Source of the DNA: Streptomyces fodineus
Lineage (GTDB): Bacteria; Actinomycetota; Actinomycetes; Streptomycetales; Streptomycetaceae
Direction: 5' to 3'
NCBI RefSeq assembly: GCF_001735805.1
Contig: NZ_CP017248.1
Location: forward strand, 9,424,001-9,488,000
Length of the DNA stretch: 64,000 nt
Part shown: piece after piece, positions 1 through 7,779 of the stretch
Numbering within the stretch: position 1 is the first letter of the stretch
Layout: every line of letters starts with the position of its first letter
Position numbers and translations under genes: made by a program
Notes under the pieces: generated by a model
Databases searched by the model: none
What the model was told of the DNA's origin: nothing
What the model saw: the letters and a program-made list of their open reading frames with translations, nothing else

Positions 1-417
1 GACGTCCAGGCCGCGATCGGCCTGGTCCAGCTGAAGAAACTCGACGCGATGATCGCCCGCCGCCGCGAGCTGGCGGCCCGCTACGACACACTGCTGCACG
101 ACGTCCCCGGCCTCACCCCCGTTCGCGACCCCGCGCACGGCCAGAGCAACTTCCAGTCCTACTGGGTCCTGGTGGACGGGGACTTCCCCGTCGGCCGGGA
201 CGACCTGCTCGCCGTGCTCGCCGAGGCCGGCGTCTCCGCCCGGCGCGGGATCATGGCCGCGCACCTCGAACCCGCCTACGCCGGCCACCCCTGCGCCCCG
301 CTCCCGGTCACCGAGCGGATCACCCGCGAAACCCTCATCCTGCCGCTGTTCCACACCATGACCGAGGAACAGCAGGACCGGGTGGTGGCGGTGCTCCACG
401 AACAGGCCACGCCATGA
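1..417 (+). CDS. DegT/DnrJ/EryC1/StrS sugar aminotransferase, C-terminal part
   Basis: This is the C-terminal ~138 residues of a PLP-dependent nucleotide-sugar aminotransferase. The reading frame is open from base 1, so the gene starts left of the window. It opens with DVQAAIGLVQLKKLD, the conserved helix after the active-site region, and contains the family's late substrate-side segment (RRGIMAAHLEPAY). The catalytic lysine lies outside the window. Its TGA overlaps the ATG of the next gene (ATGA), so the two are translationally coupled. An aminotransferase directly followed by a PglD/NeuD-type acetyltransferase is the PglE-PglD arrangement that makes N-acetylated 4-amino sugars such as bacillosamine precursors; that specific product is an inference. 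An internal ATG at 49 is not a credible start. Confidence 0.88.
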   Translation, partial: DVQAAIGLVQLKKLDAMIARRRELAARYDTLLHDVPGLTPVRDPAHGQSNFQSYWVLVDGDFPVGRDDLLAVLAEAGVSARRGIMAAHLEPAYAGHPCAPLPVTERITRETLILPLFHTMTEEQQDRVVAVLHEQATP

Positions 418-1103
418 CCGAGTTGCTGATCGTAGGCGCGGGCGGGTTCGCCCGGGAGACCGCACAGGCCGTACGGGACACGGGCGGCATCAAGCTGCTC
501 GGGCACCTCGACGACAATGCTGCCCTGCACGGCACCGAGGTGGACGGTGTGCCCGTACTCGGCGGCTGCGACCTGGTCCACGACCTGCCCGGCGCCCGGG
601 TCGTGATCTGCGTGGGCAACCCCCGGGACTACGCGGCCCGCGCCCGCCTGGTGCGCAGGCTCGGCCTCCCCGCCGACCGCTACGCCACCGTGATCCACCC
701 GACGGCGGCGGTGTCGGAGTCGTCCTCGGTCGGCCCCGGCTCGGTCCTGCTCGCGCACTGCGTCCTGACCGCCGCCGTACGCGTGGGCGCCCATGTCGCG
801 GTGATGCCGCACGTCGTTCTCACCCATGACGACATGGTCGAGGACTACGTCACGATCGCGTCCGGCGTCCGGCTGGGCGGGGGAGTGCGGCTGGAGGGGG
901 GCAGCTATGTGGGCTCCGGGGCCCTGGTCCGGGAGGGCACGTCGGTCGGCGCATGGTCGCTGATCGGGATGGGGAGCACGGTGCTCGGCGATGTTCCGCC
1001 GGGCGAGGTCTGGGCCGGGAGCCCGGCCCGGCGGCTGCGCGAGGCGGATGCCCCGGCGCTCGGCGAACTAGCGACGCGAACCATGGGGGGACCCGTCAGA
1101 TGA
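414..1103 (+). CDS. NeuD/PglD-family sugar O- or N-acetyltransferase
   Basis: A 229-residue acyltransferase of the NeuD/PglD family. The N-terminus (LLIVGAGGFARE) is the small Rossmann-like domain that binds the amino-sugar nucleotide. From about residue 90 onward hexapeptide repeats (HPTAAVSESSSVGPGSVLLA and following) form the left-handed beta-helix that binds acetyl-CoA. The histidine in VIHPTA and the following HDD segment sit where family members keep catalytic residues. It overlaps the aminotransferase before it by four bases and the one after it by four bases (1100-1103), so all three are one operon. The context suggests it acetylates the amine installed by one of the flanking aminotransferases. 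Family assignment is firm; the substrate is inferred. Confidence 0.9.
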   Translation: MTELLIVGAGGFARETAQAVRDTGGIKLLGHLDDNAALHGTEVDGVPVLGGCDLVHDLPGARVVICVGNPRDYAARARLVRRLGLPADRYATVIHPTAAVSESSSVGPGSVLLAHCVLTAAVRVGAHVAVMPHVVLTHDDMVEDYVTIASGVRLGGGVRLEGGSYVGSGALVREGTSVGAWSLIGMGSTVLGDVPPGEVWAGSPARRLREADAPALGELATRTMGGPVR

Positions 1104-2218
1104 ACCAGATTCCGCTGGTGGACCTCAAGGCGGCCCACGAGGAGGTCGCCGACGAGGTACGGGCCGGATTCGCACGGATCCTGGCCCGCACCGCGTTCGT
1201 CGGCGGCGACGAGGTCCGCCTGTTCGAGGGCGAGTACGCGGACTTCGGCGGCATCGCGCACTGTGTGGGTGTCGCCAACGGCACCGACGCCGTCGAACTC
1301 GCCCTGCGCGCGAGCGGGGTCGGGCCCGGCGACGAGGTCGTGGTGCCCGCCAACACCTTCATCGCCACCGTGGGCGCGGTCGCCAGGATCGGCGCACGCC
1401 CCGTCCTGGCGGACTGCCTGCCCGACACCTACCTGCTGGACCCGCGGGCCGCGCTGGACGCGGTCGGCCCGGCCACGCGTGCGATCGTACCCGTGCACCT
1501 CTACGGGCAGATGGCCGACCTGAGCGAGCTGGCCGGCCAACTACCCGAACGCGTAAGGGTCGTCGAGGACGCCGCGCAGTGCCAGGGCGCGACCCGCGAC
1601 GGCCGGACGCCGGGCAGCGGCGGGATCGCGGCCACCAGCTTCTACCCGGGCAAGAACCTCGGCGCGTACGGCGACGCGGGCGCGGTGCTGACCGACGACG
1701 AGGAGCCGGCCGGCCTGGTGCGTGCGATCGCCAACCACGGCGGCGTCGCCAAGTACCGCCACGACGTGCCCGGGTTCAACAGCCGTCTGGACGCACTGCA
1801 GGCCGTCGTCCTGCGGGCGAAGCTGGCACGGCTGGCGGACGGCAACGCGGCGCGGCGGGCGGCCGCGGCCCGCTACGACGCACTGCTCGCCGACCTGGTG
1901 GCAGCCGGCCGGGTCGTGCTCCCCACGACGGCCGCCGGCAACGTCCACGTGTGGCACCTCTACGTCGTCCAGGTCGCCGGGGCGGACCGCGACGACATCG
2001 TGGGCAAGCTCAACGCCGAGGGCATCGGCGCGGGGGTGCACTATCCCGCCCCTGTCCACCTCACCCCCGCATACCGCCGACTCGGCTACACCCGGGGCGA
2101 CTTCCCGAACGCCGAGCAGGCGGCCGACCGGATCCTGTCCCTTCCGCTCTACCCGCAGATCACCCCCGCCCAGCAACAGCGCGTCGTGGACACTCTCGCC
2201 CGCGCGCTCCAAGGCTGA
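1100..2218 (+). CDS. DegT/DnrJ/EryC1/StrS family aminotransferase (WbpE/FdtB-like)
   Basis: A complete 372-residue PLP-dependent sugar aminotransferase. It starts MNQIPLVDLKAAHEEV, a typical family N-terminus, at an ATGA overlap with the acetyltransferase gene; longer in-frame starts upstream would lie inside that gene and are rejected. Visible motifs are VANGTDAVELAL (PLP phosphate region), VVEDAAQCQGA (aspartate pairing with the PLP nitrogen) and SFYPGKNLGAYGDAG, whose lysine (residue 185) should form the Schiff base. It transfers an amino group from glutamate to a keto-sugar nucleotide. Similarity in style to WbpE (UDP-3-keto-GlcNAcA) and FdtB/QdtB (dTDP-3-keto sugars) cannot be resolved by eye. 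Third gene of the operon. Confidence 0.92.
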   Translation: MNQIPLVDLKAAHEEVADEVRAGFARILARTAFVGGDEVRLFEGEYADFGGIAHCVGVANGTDAVELALRASGVGPGDEVVVPANTFIATVGAVARIGARPVLADCLPDTYLLDPRAALDAVGPATRAIVPVHLYGQMADLSELAGQLPERVRVVEDAAQCQGATRDGRTPGSGGIAATSFYPGKNLGAYGDAGAVLTDDEEPAGLVRAIANHGGVAKYRHDVPGFNSRLDALQAVVLRAKLARLADGNAARRAAAARYDALLADLVAAGRVVLPTTAAGNVHVWHLYVVQVAGADRDDIVGKLNAEGIGAGVHYPAPVHLTPAYRRLGYTRGDFPNAEQAADRILSLPLYPQITPAQQQRVVDTLARALQG

Positions 2219-2243
2219 TCGGTCGCCAGCTCCACGCTCCACC

Positions 2244-2261
2244 CCGACCTCACCGGGTCGG
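2244..2261 (+). terminator. Small inverted repeat after the aminotransferase operon
   Basis: CCGACC, six bases, GGTCGG lies 25 bases after the aminotransferase stop and 28 bases before the next start. It could be a weak factor-independent terminator or a processing hairpin; there is no T-run. Low certainty because such short GC repeats are common in this genome. Confidence 0.3.
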
Positions 2262-2289
2262 TCCTGCACAGCACCGCTGAGAGGTACAC

Positions 2290-5200
2290 ATGAACAGATG
2301 GAGCAGACGGATCCGGGGCGCCCGCCTCGCCGTCGTAGCAGCACTGATATGGGCTGTGCTCCCGCAGGCCGCGACCGCCCAGGCGGCGTCCGATCCGTGC
2401 GGAACGGGCTCGAACCCGGTCGTCTGCGAGAACTCCAAGCCGGGCAGCCCCATGTCCGACTGGTTCGCGCCCAACGCCTACGGCGACATCAAGGGATTCA
2501 CCACCAAGCAGAGCGTCCAGGCCGGCGACACCGTCCAGTTCAAGGTCCAGTCGAAGACCCCGTACCACATCGAGATCTACCGGCTGGGCTGGTACGGCGG
2601 TGACGGTGCGCGCGAGATGTCGACCGCGGCCCAGGCGGCGGTGACCTATCCGGCCAACTTCCTCACCAAGCCCGCGAACTGCGCCACCAAGAGCAGCACC
2701 GGCCTGGTCGACTGCGGCAACTGGCCCGTGACCGCGAGCTGGACGGTACCCGGCAACGCCGTGTCCGGCCTGTACATCGCGAACCTGGACCAGAGCGACG
2801 GCAACGGCCTGATGCCGTACCCATTCGTGGTCCGCAACGACTCCAGCACCTCCGACATGGTCGTACAGACCAGCGACGAGACCTGGCAGGCCTACAACAC
2901 CTACGGCGGCCAGAACCTCTACGGAGGCGCGGGGCCCGCACCGGACGGCCGCGCCTACGAGGTCAGCTACAACCGGCCGCTGGACATCGGCGGTGACAAC
3001 GGCATCTACGGCTCCGAGTACATGATGCTGTCCTGGCTGGAACGCAACGGCTACGACGTCAGCTATCTGTCCGGTGTGGACGTGTCGTCGGCCGGCGGTG
3101 CGACCCTGCTGAAGAAGCACAAGGTGTACATGTCCTCCGGCCATGACGAGTACTGGACGCAGAGCCAGTACTCCAACGTCCTGGCGGCGCGGAAGGCAGG
3201 TGTGCGGGAGGCCTTCTTCAGCGGCAACGAGGTCTTCTGGAAGACCCGGCTCGCCCCGAGCATCGACGGCACGAGCACGCCGGACCGCACCCTGGTCTGC
3301 TACAAGATGACCAAGATGGCGCAGAACAACGGTGTCGCCGACCCCAGCGGCAGCTGGACCGGCACCTGGATGGACCCGGCCAGCACCAACTACGGCCAGA
3401 CCTACCAGCCGCCGAACATCCTCACCGGCTCCATGTTCCAGGTGAACGGCTACCGCAGCGACGCGATCACGGTCCCCGGCTCCTACGGCAGGAACCGGCT
3501 GTGGCGCAACACCTCCATCGCGAACCTCAGCTCCAGCCAGACCGCCACCTTCCCGACGGGCACCCTCGGCTACGAGTGGGACAGCGACCTCGACAACGGC
3601 ACCAGACCCGCCGGGGAGATCGACCTGTCGTCCACGACGGTGGACATCACCGACGGCAAGTACCGCATGGACTGGGGCAACGTGTACGGCAACGGCACGG
3701 CGACACACAGTCTCGTGGAGTTCCGCGACCAGGACTCCGGGGCCCTGGTCTTCGGGTCGGGGACCGTGCAGTGGTCGTGGGGCCTGACCAACGTCCCGAC
3801 GAGCAACCCCGCGGACACGGTGGTCACCGAGGACACCCGCATGCAGCAGGCGACCGTGAACATCCTCGCCGACATGGGCGTCCAGCCGCTGACCCCGCAG
3901 AGCAGCCTCGCCGCCGCCACGGCCTCCACCGACACCACGGGCCCGGCCGTCACGGTGACCAGCCCGGCCTCCGGGGTCACGGTCCCGGCGCTGAAGCCGG
4001 TCACCATCAAGGGCACGGCCACCGACTCCGGCGGAGGCGTCGTGGCCCGCGTGGAGGTGTCCACGGACGGCGGAACGACCTGGAAGGCCGCAGCCGGCCT
4101 GTCGTCCTGGAGCTACAGCTGGACCCCGACCACCCCGGGCCCGGCATCGATCAAGGTCCGCGCGGTCGACGACAGCGTCAACATCGGCGCCGTCACCACC
4201 GTCCCGCTGACCGTCGGCCCCCAGGCCTGCCCCTGCACCATCTGGCCGGCCTCGGCCGTTCCCGGCACCGTCAACGCGGGCGACGGCGGCTCGGTGGAGC
4301 TGGGCGTCAAGTTCCGTACCACGGCGGCCGGTTCGATCACGGCCGTCCGCTTCTACAAGTCACCCGCCAACACCGGAACCCACACCGGCAGCCTGTGGAG
4401 CGCCTCCGGCACCCGCCTGGCCACCGGCACCTTCACCGGCGAGACGGCCTCCGGCTGGCAGCAGCTGAACTTCGCCACCCCGGTGCCCGTCAAGGCCAAC
4501 ACCACCTACGTCGCCTCGTACTTCGCCCCCAACGGCGGATACTCCTACGACGGCGGCTACTTCTCCGGCAGTGATGCCGGCCTGGCCCCGCTCACGGCAC
4601 TGAAGTCCGGCACCGACGGCGGCAACGGCGTCTACCACTACGGCTCGACGAGCGCCTTCCCGTCCTCCCAGTCCTCCGGCAGCAACTACTGGGTCGACGT
4701 GGTGCTGGACACCTCGACGGCCAGTACGACCCCGCCCACCGTCACCTCGACCTCCCCGACGTCCGGGGCCACCGACGCGTCGATCACGACCCCGGTGTCC
4801 GCCGTCTTCAGCTCGCCCGTCGACGCCGACAGCCTGACGTTCACCGTGAAGGACCCGAACGGCAACACCGTGCCCGGGGCCACCACGGTGCCCGTGTCGA
4901 ACAAGGCGACCTTCACACCGTCGACGCAGCTGGCGCTGCACACCGCGTACACCGCCTCCGTCCAGGCCTCCGACCTGTGGGGCAACGCCATGGCGGACCC
5001 GGTGTCCTGGTCCTTCACCACCAGTGCCACCCCGCCCGCGGTCACCTGCCCCTGCACGCTGTGGAACGCCGCCACGGTACCGGCCACCACCGACATGACC
5101 GGCGACCCCAACTCCGTGGAACTGGGCACCCGGTTCACGTCCTCGGCGAACGGCTGGGTCACCGGCGTCACCTTCTACAAGGGCACCGGCAACACCGGCA

Positions 5201-5901
5201 CCCACACCGGCAGCCTGTGGTCCGACGACGGCACACTGCTCGCCACCGGCACCTTCACCGGCGAGACGGCGTCCGGCTGGCAGCAGCTGACCTTCGCCAC
5301 TCCGGTGGCCATCACCGCCGGCACCCCGTACGTCGTCTCCTACCACGCCCCGAACGGCAACTACGCGGTCGACGGCGGCTACTTCGCGGCAGCCCACCAG
5401 TCCTATCCGCTGACCGCCACCGCCGACACCACGACCCACCACAACGGTCTCTACCGGTACGGCACCGACTCGGCCTTCCCCAACGGGTCCTACGGGTCCG
5501 CGAACTACTGGGTCGGCCCAGTCTTCACCGCCGACAACCCGAGCGCGGCCCTGACATCGGGTACCGCCGCCTCGGAGGTGACCGCCTCCTCGGTGACACA
5601 CACCGCCGACGCGGCCGACGCCCTCGTCACGACACTGCCCGCCGAGACCAAGCTGTCGTCCGTGACGGCGACCGTGGCCATCCTGCCGGGCGCCGGGGCA
5701 GCCGCCGCCGGGAAGCTCCACGTCACGGCCGTGATCTCCTACGACCGGGCCACCCACAAGGTGTCGGTGCACCTGTCCGCACCCTTGCCGGACGGCACGC
5801 GGTTCAAGGTCACGATCACGGCCCGGGACCGGCACCGCCACCCGGTGAAGTCCCCCAGCTGGACGCTGACCAGCAAGACCGTCCGCAAGAAGAAGAACTG
5901 A
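2290..5901 (+). CDS. Large secreted multidomain protein: DMFase-like domain, Ig-like domains, two DUF4082 domains
   Basis: A 1203-residue secreted protein. Residues 1-33 are a Sec signal peptide (positive start, hydrophobic core, AQAA cleavage region). Residues ~35-540 resemble the large-subunit domain of N,N-dimethylformamidase-like proteins (GLIIETYRLGWY-style region, SSGHDEYWT, FFSGNEVFWKTR). An Ig-like domain follows (~548-640). Two DUF4082 modules (~645-806 and ~918-1081) each begin with CPCT and contain the same TGETASGWQQL core; a Big_5-like domain separates them. The C-terminus is basic (RKKKN). GAGAGG upstream of 2290 is the ribosome binding site. Amidase activity is not demonstrated; placed inside a polysaccharide locus it may bind or modify the surface polymer. 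Domain calls are by motif only. Confidence 0.85.
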   Translation: MNRWSRRIRGARLAVVAALIWAVLPQAATAQAASDPCGTGSNPVVCENSKPGSPMSDWFAPNAYGDIKGFTTKQSVQAGDTVQFKVQSKTPYHIEIYRLGWYGGDGAREMSTAAQAAVTYPANFLTKPANCATKSSTGLVDCGNWPVTASWTVPGNAVSGLYIANLDQSDGNGLMPYPFVVRNDSSTSDMVVQTSDETWQAYNTYGGQNLYGGAGPAPDGRAYEVSYNRPLDIGGDNGIYGSEYMMLSWLERNGYDVSYLSGVDVSSAGGATLLKKHKVYMSSGHDEYWTQSQYSNVLAARKAGVREAFFSGNEVFWKTRLAPSIDGTSTPDRTLVCYKMTKMAQNNGVADPSGSWTGTWMDPASTNYGQTYQPPNILTGSMFQVNGYRSDAITVPGSYGRNRLWRNTSIANLSSSQTATFPTGTLGYEWDSDLDNGTRPAGEIDLSSTTVDITDGKYRMDWGNVYGNGTATHSLVEFRDQDSGALVFGSGTVQWSWGLTNVPTSNPADTVVTEDTRMQQATVNILADMGVQPLTPQSSLAAATASTDTTGPAVTVTSPASGVTVPALKPVTIKGTATDSGGGVVARVEVSTDGGTTWKAAAGLSSWSYSWTPTTPGPASIKVRAVDDSVNIGAVTTVPLTVGPQACPCTIWPASAVPGTVNAGDGGSVELGVKFRTTAAGSITAVRFYKSPANTGTHTGSLWSASGTRLATGTFTGETASGWQQLNFATPVPVKANTTYVASYFAPNGGYSYDGGYFSGSDAGLAPLTALKSGTDGGNGVYHYGSTSAFPSSQSSGSNYWVDVVLDTSTASTTPPTVTSTSPTSGATDASITTPVSAVFSSPVDADSLTFTVKDPNGNTVPGATTVPVSNKATFTPSTQLALHTAYTASVQASDLWGNAMADPVSWSFTTSATPPAVTCPCTLWNAATVPATTDMTGDPNSVELGTRFTSSANGWVTGVTFYKGTGNTGTHTGSLWSDDGTLLATGTFTGETASGWQQLTFATPVAITAGTPYVVSYHAPNGNYAVDGGYFAAAHQSYPLTATADTTTHHNGLYRYGTDSAFPNGSYGSANYWVGPVFTADNPSAALTSGTAASEVTASSVTHTADAADALVTTLPAETKLSSVTATVAILPGAGAAAAGKLHVTAVISYDRATHKVSVHLSAPLPDGTRFKVTITARDRHRHPVKSPSWTLTSKTVRKKKN
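4421..4478 (+). repeat. Near-identical DNA repeat, copy 1 (DUF4082 module 1)
   Basis: About 58 bases here recur at 5243-5300 with only two differences seen. Both copies encode the ATGTFTGETASGWQQL core of the two DUF4082 modules in the large secreted protein. The modules diverge much more on either side, so this core has either been kept by gene conversion or is under strong constraint. Confidence 0.8.
5243..5300 (+). repeat. Near-identical DNA repeat, copy 2 (DUF4082 module 2)
   Basis: Second copy of the repeat described at 4421-4478. The two are 822 bases apart in the same orientation and frame, so recombination between them would delete one module cleanly. Confidence 0.8.
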
Positions 5902-5911
5902 CCGACACGCG

Positions 5912-5950
5912 CCGGTGGTGGTCTCCGCGGAACTCGGAGATCACCACCGG
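5912..5950 (+). terminator. Strong hairpin terminator after the large secreted protein
   Basis: Two 16-base arms, CCGGTGGTGGTCTCCG and CGGAGATCACCACCGG, with a 7-base loop. The only non-Watson-Crick pair is a G-U wobble. It begins 10 bases after the 1203-residue gene and ends 19 bases before the next glycosyltransferase start. It has no T-run, which is usual for actinobacterial terminators. It should separate most transcription of the two genes, or act as a stabilising 3' hairpin. Confidence 0.75.
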
Positions 5951-5969
5951 GGATTGGCTTGCCTCTCGC

Positions 5970-7016
5970 ATGAGCACCGTCAGTGTTGTGATCCCGTGCT
6001 ACAAGTACGGCCATTTCCTCGCCGACTGCGTCAGCAGCGTCCTCGACGAGCAGGACGGCGTGGACGTCCGGGTCCTCATCATCGACGACGCCTCGCCCGA
6101 CGACTCGGCGCAGATGGCGCGCAAACTGGCCGCCGCCGACCCGCGTATCGAAGTCCAGGTGCACGAAAGCAACAAGGGCCACATCGCCACCTACAACGAG
6201 GGTCTCCTGGAGTGGGCCGACGGCGACTACGTCGCCCTCCTCTCCGCCGACGACCGCCTGGTCCCCGGCGCCCTGGTCCGGGCCGCAGCGCTCCTGGACG
6301 CCCATCCCGAGGTGGGGTTCGCCTACGGGCGCCCCCTGCGCTTCCGGCACGGCGGTCCGCTGCCGAAGGCCCGTACGCACGGCACCGGCTCGGTCGTCTA
6401 CCCCGGGCATTGGTGGCTGGAGCGGCGCTTCAGCGAGGGCACCGGCTGCATCACCTCGCCGGAAGTCGTCGTCCGCACCAGCCTCCAGCGCACGGTCGGC
6501 GGCTACGACCCGAAGCTTCCCCACGCCGGCGACATCGAGATGTGGATGCGGCTCGCCGCGCACGCCGACGTCGGCTACATACGCGGCGCCGACCAGGCCT
6601 TCTACCGCGTCCACGGCAAGAACATGTCGACGACCGACTTCGGTGGTCAGCTCGACGACCTGCGCCAGCGGCTCCTGGCCTTCGACTCGGTGCTCACCAA
6701 GTGCGCCGACCGGCTGCCCCACGCCGACCGCCTCGCCGACCAGGTCCACACCCGCCTCGCCCGCTACGCCCTGCGCCGGGCCTACCGGGCCTACGACCGG
6801 GGTCGTACCGGTGTCGTACCGGTCGACGCATGCGTGGCGTTCGCCGAGGAGTGCCTGCCGGGGTACAGAGCCCTGCCCGAGTACCGCGCACTGCGGCTGC
6901 GCAGACGGATCGGCCCGAAGGCGATGCCGTATCTGCAGCCCCTGGTGTGGTCGGCCGTGGCCGAGCGCGGTCGGGAGTGGCTGTGGTGGGAGTCGTGGAA
7001 GCGCCGCGGTATCTGA
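5970..7016 (+). CDS. GT2-family glycosyltransferase
   Basis: A 348-residue GT-A fold glycosyltransferase. The start is MSTVSVVIPCYKYGHFL, matching the beginning of the GT2 domain; longer open frame upstream belongs to other frames. Motifs: VLIIDDASPDDS (nucleotide binding), NKGHIATYNEGL, and LSADDRLVPG, the DxD-like metal site. A later GDIEMWMRLAAHADVGYI segment is common in GT2 enzymes that build repeat units. It probably adds one sugar of the repeat unit at the cytoplasmic membrane face. It is convergent with the Wzz-like gene at 7031, leaving only 14 bases between stops. Confidence 0.9.
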   Translation: MSTVSVVIPCYKYGHFLADCVSSVLDEQDGVDVRVLIIDDASPDDSAQMARKLAAADPRIEVQVHESNKGHIATYNEGLLEWADGDYVALLSADDRLVPGALVRAAALLDAHPEVGFAYGRPLRFRHGGPLPKARTHGTGSVVYPGHWWLERRFSEGTGCITSPEVVVRTSLQRTVGGYDPKLPHAGDIEMWMRLAAHADVGYIRGADQAFYRVHGKNMSTTDFGGQLDDLRQRLLAFDSVLTKCADRLPHADRLADQVHTRLARYALRRAYRAYDRGRTGVVPVDACVAFAEECLPGYRALPEYRALRLRRRIGPKAMPYLQPLVWSAVAERGREWLWWESWKRRGI

Positions 7017-7030
7017 TGTCCGGGAGGAAC

Positions 7031-7723
7031 TCAGCCCGCCACCGGAATCCCGTCGGTGAGGCGGCGCGGGTCCGGGGAGGTCTCCTTCCTGGTCCTCCGG
7101 CGCAGCGCGTACTGGTCGAACCACAGGGCGCCCAGGATCCCGGCGATGCCGCCCAGCAGCGCCGTACCGGCCAGAGCACGGCTCCTGGTGCCCTGCACCG
7201 GAGCGGCGCTCGGGGCGACCAGGACGGACGCGCTGATCCGCGACCCGGGCGCGACCCCCTGGGCATCCTGCAGATCGGTCACACGCCTGGCGTAGACGTC
7301 GATGACCCGCTGGACCGCCGTGTCGGCCTCGACGGCGCCACCGCGCTGCGCCTGCACCTGCACCGAGGGGATCAGATAGCGCGGCGTCGCGGTGGTGCCG
7401 CTGTTGCGCGGGATCAGCTGGTACGTGCCGTGGACGCCGGCGGAGTCCAGTTCCTTGCGCCCGGCCGGCGACTGGAGTTGCTGGATGATGCCGTACGAGA
7501 GTGTGGCGAGCGGCGGTTGAAGATTCGTCAGCTGGTTCGGCTGGCTTCCCGTGACGGGCGGCTTGAGGACGACGACCGCCGAACTCAGGTACTGCGGGGC
7601 GGGATGCAGCACCCGGTAGGCTCCGGCGGCCGTCAGCAGGAGCGCGAGCAACAGCACGTACCAGCGGCGGAGCAGCGCTTCGGCGACATCACGAGGCGAC
7701 ACAGGGATTCCTTCCGTCGGCAC
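7031..7723 (-). CDS. Wzz-like polysaccharide chain-length/co-polymerase protein
   Basis: A 230-residue protein with the topology of polysaccharide co-polymerases: a short cytoplasmic start (SPRDVAEALLRRWYVLL), a first transmembrane helix (~20-40), an extracytoplasmic alpha-helical part, and a second transmembrane helix near residues 190-210 followed by a basic tail. No tyrosine-kinase domain follows. It is the most divergent of three related domains in this locus (the others are in the genes at 7780 and 16033). It is transcribed divergently from the Wzz-polymerase fusion next door, with about 56 bases between starts. It is expected to influence chain length or export of the polymer. Confidence 0.75.
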   Translation of the reverse strand: MPTEGIPVSPRDVAEALLRRWYVLLLALLLTAAGAYRVLHPAPQYLSSAVVVLKPPVTGSQPNQLTNLQPPLATLSYGIIQQLQSPAGRKELDSAGVHGTYQLIPRNSGTTATPRYLIPSVQVQAQRGGAVEADTAVQRVIDVYARRVTDLQDAQGVAPGSRISASVLVAPSAAPVQGTRSRALAGTALLGGIAGILGALWFDQYALRRRTRKETSPDPRRLTDGIPVAG

Positions 7724-7779
7724 CGATCCTCGCAGGCGCCGGGGCGGGCCGCCACCGAATCGGGCCGGGGGGAGTGCGC

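Noticed and set aside
4360-5841. A 493-codon minus-strand frame opposite the large secreted protein
   Set aside because: Very rich in Gly/Val/Arg, without motifs, and the plus-strand protein has clear domains and a signal peptide.
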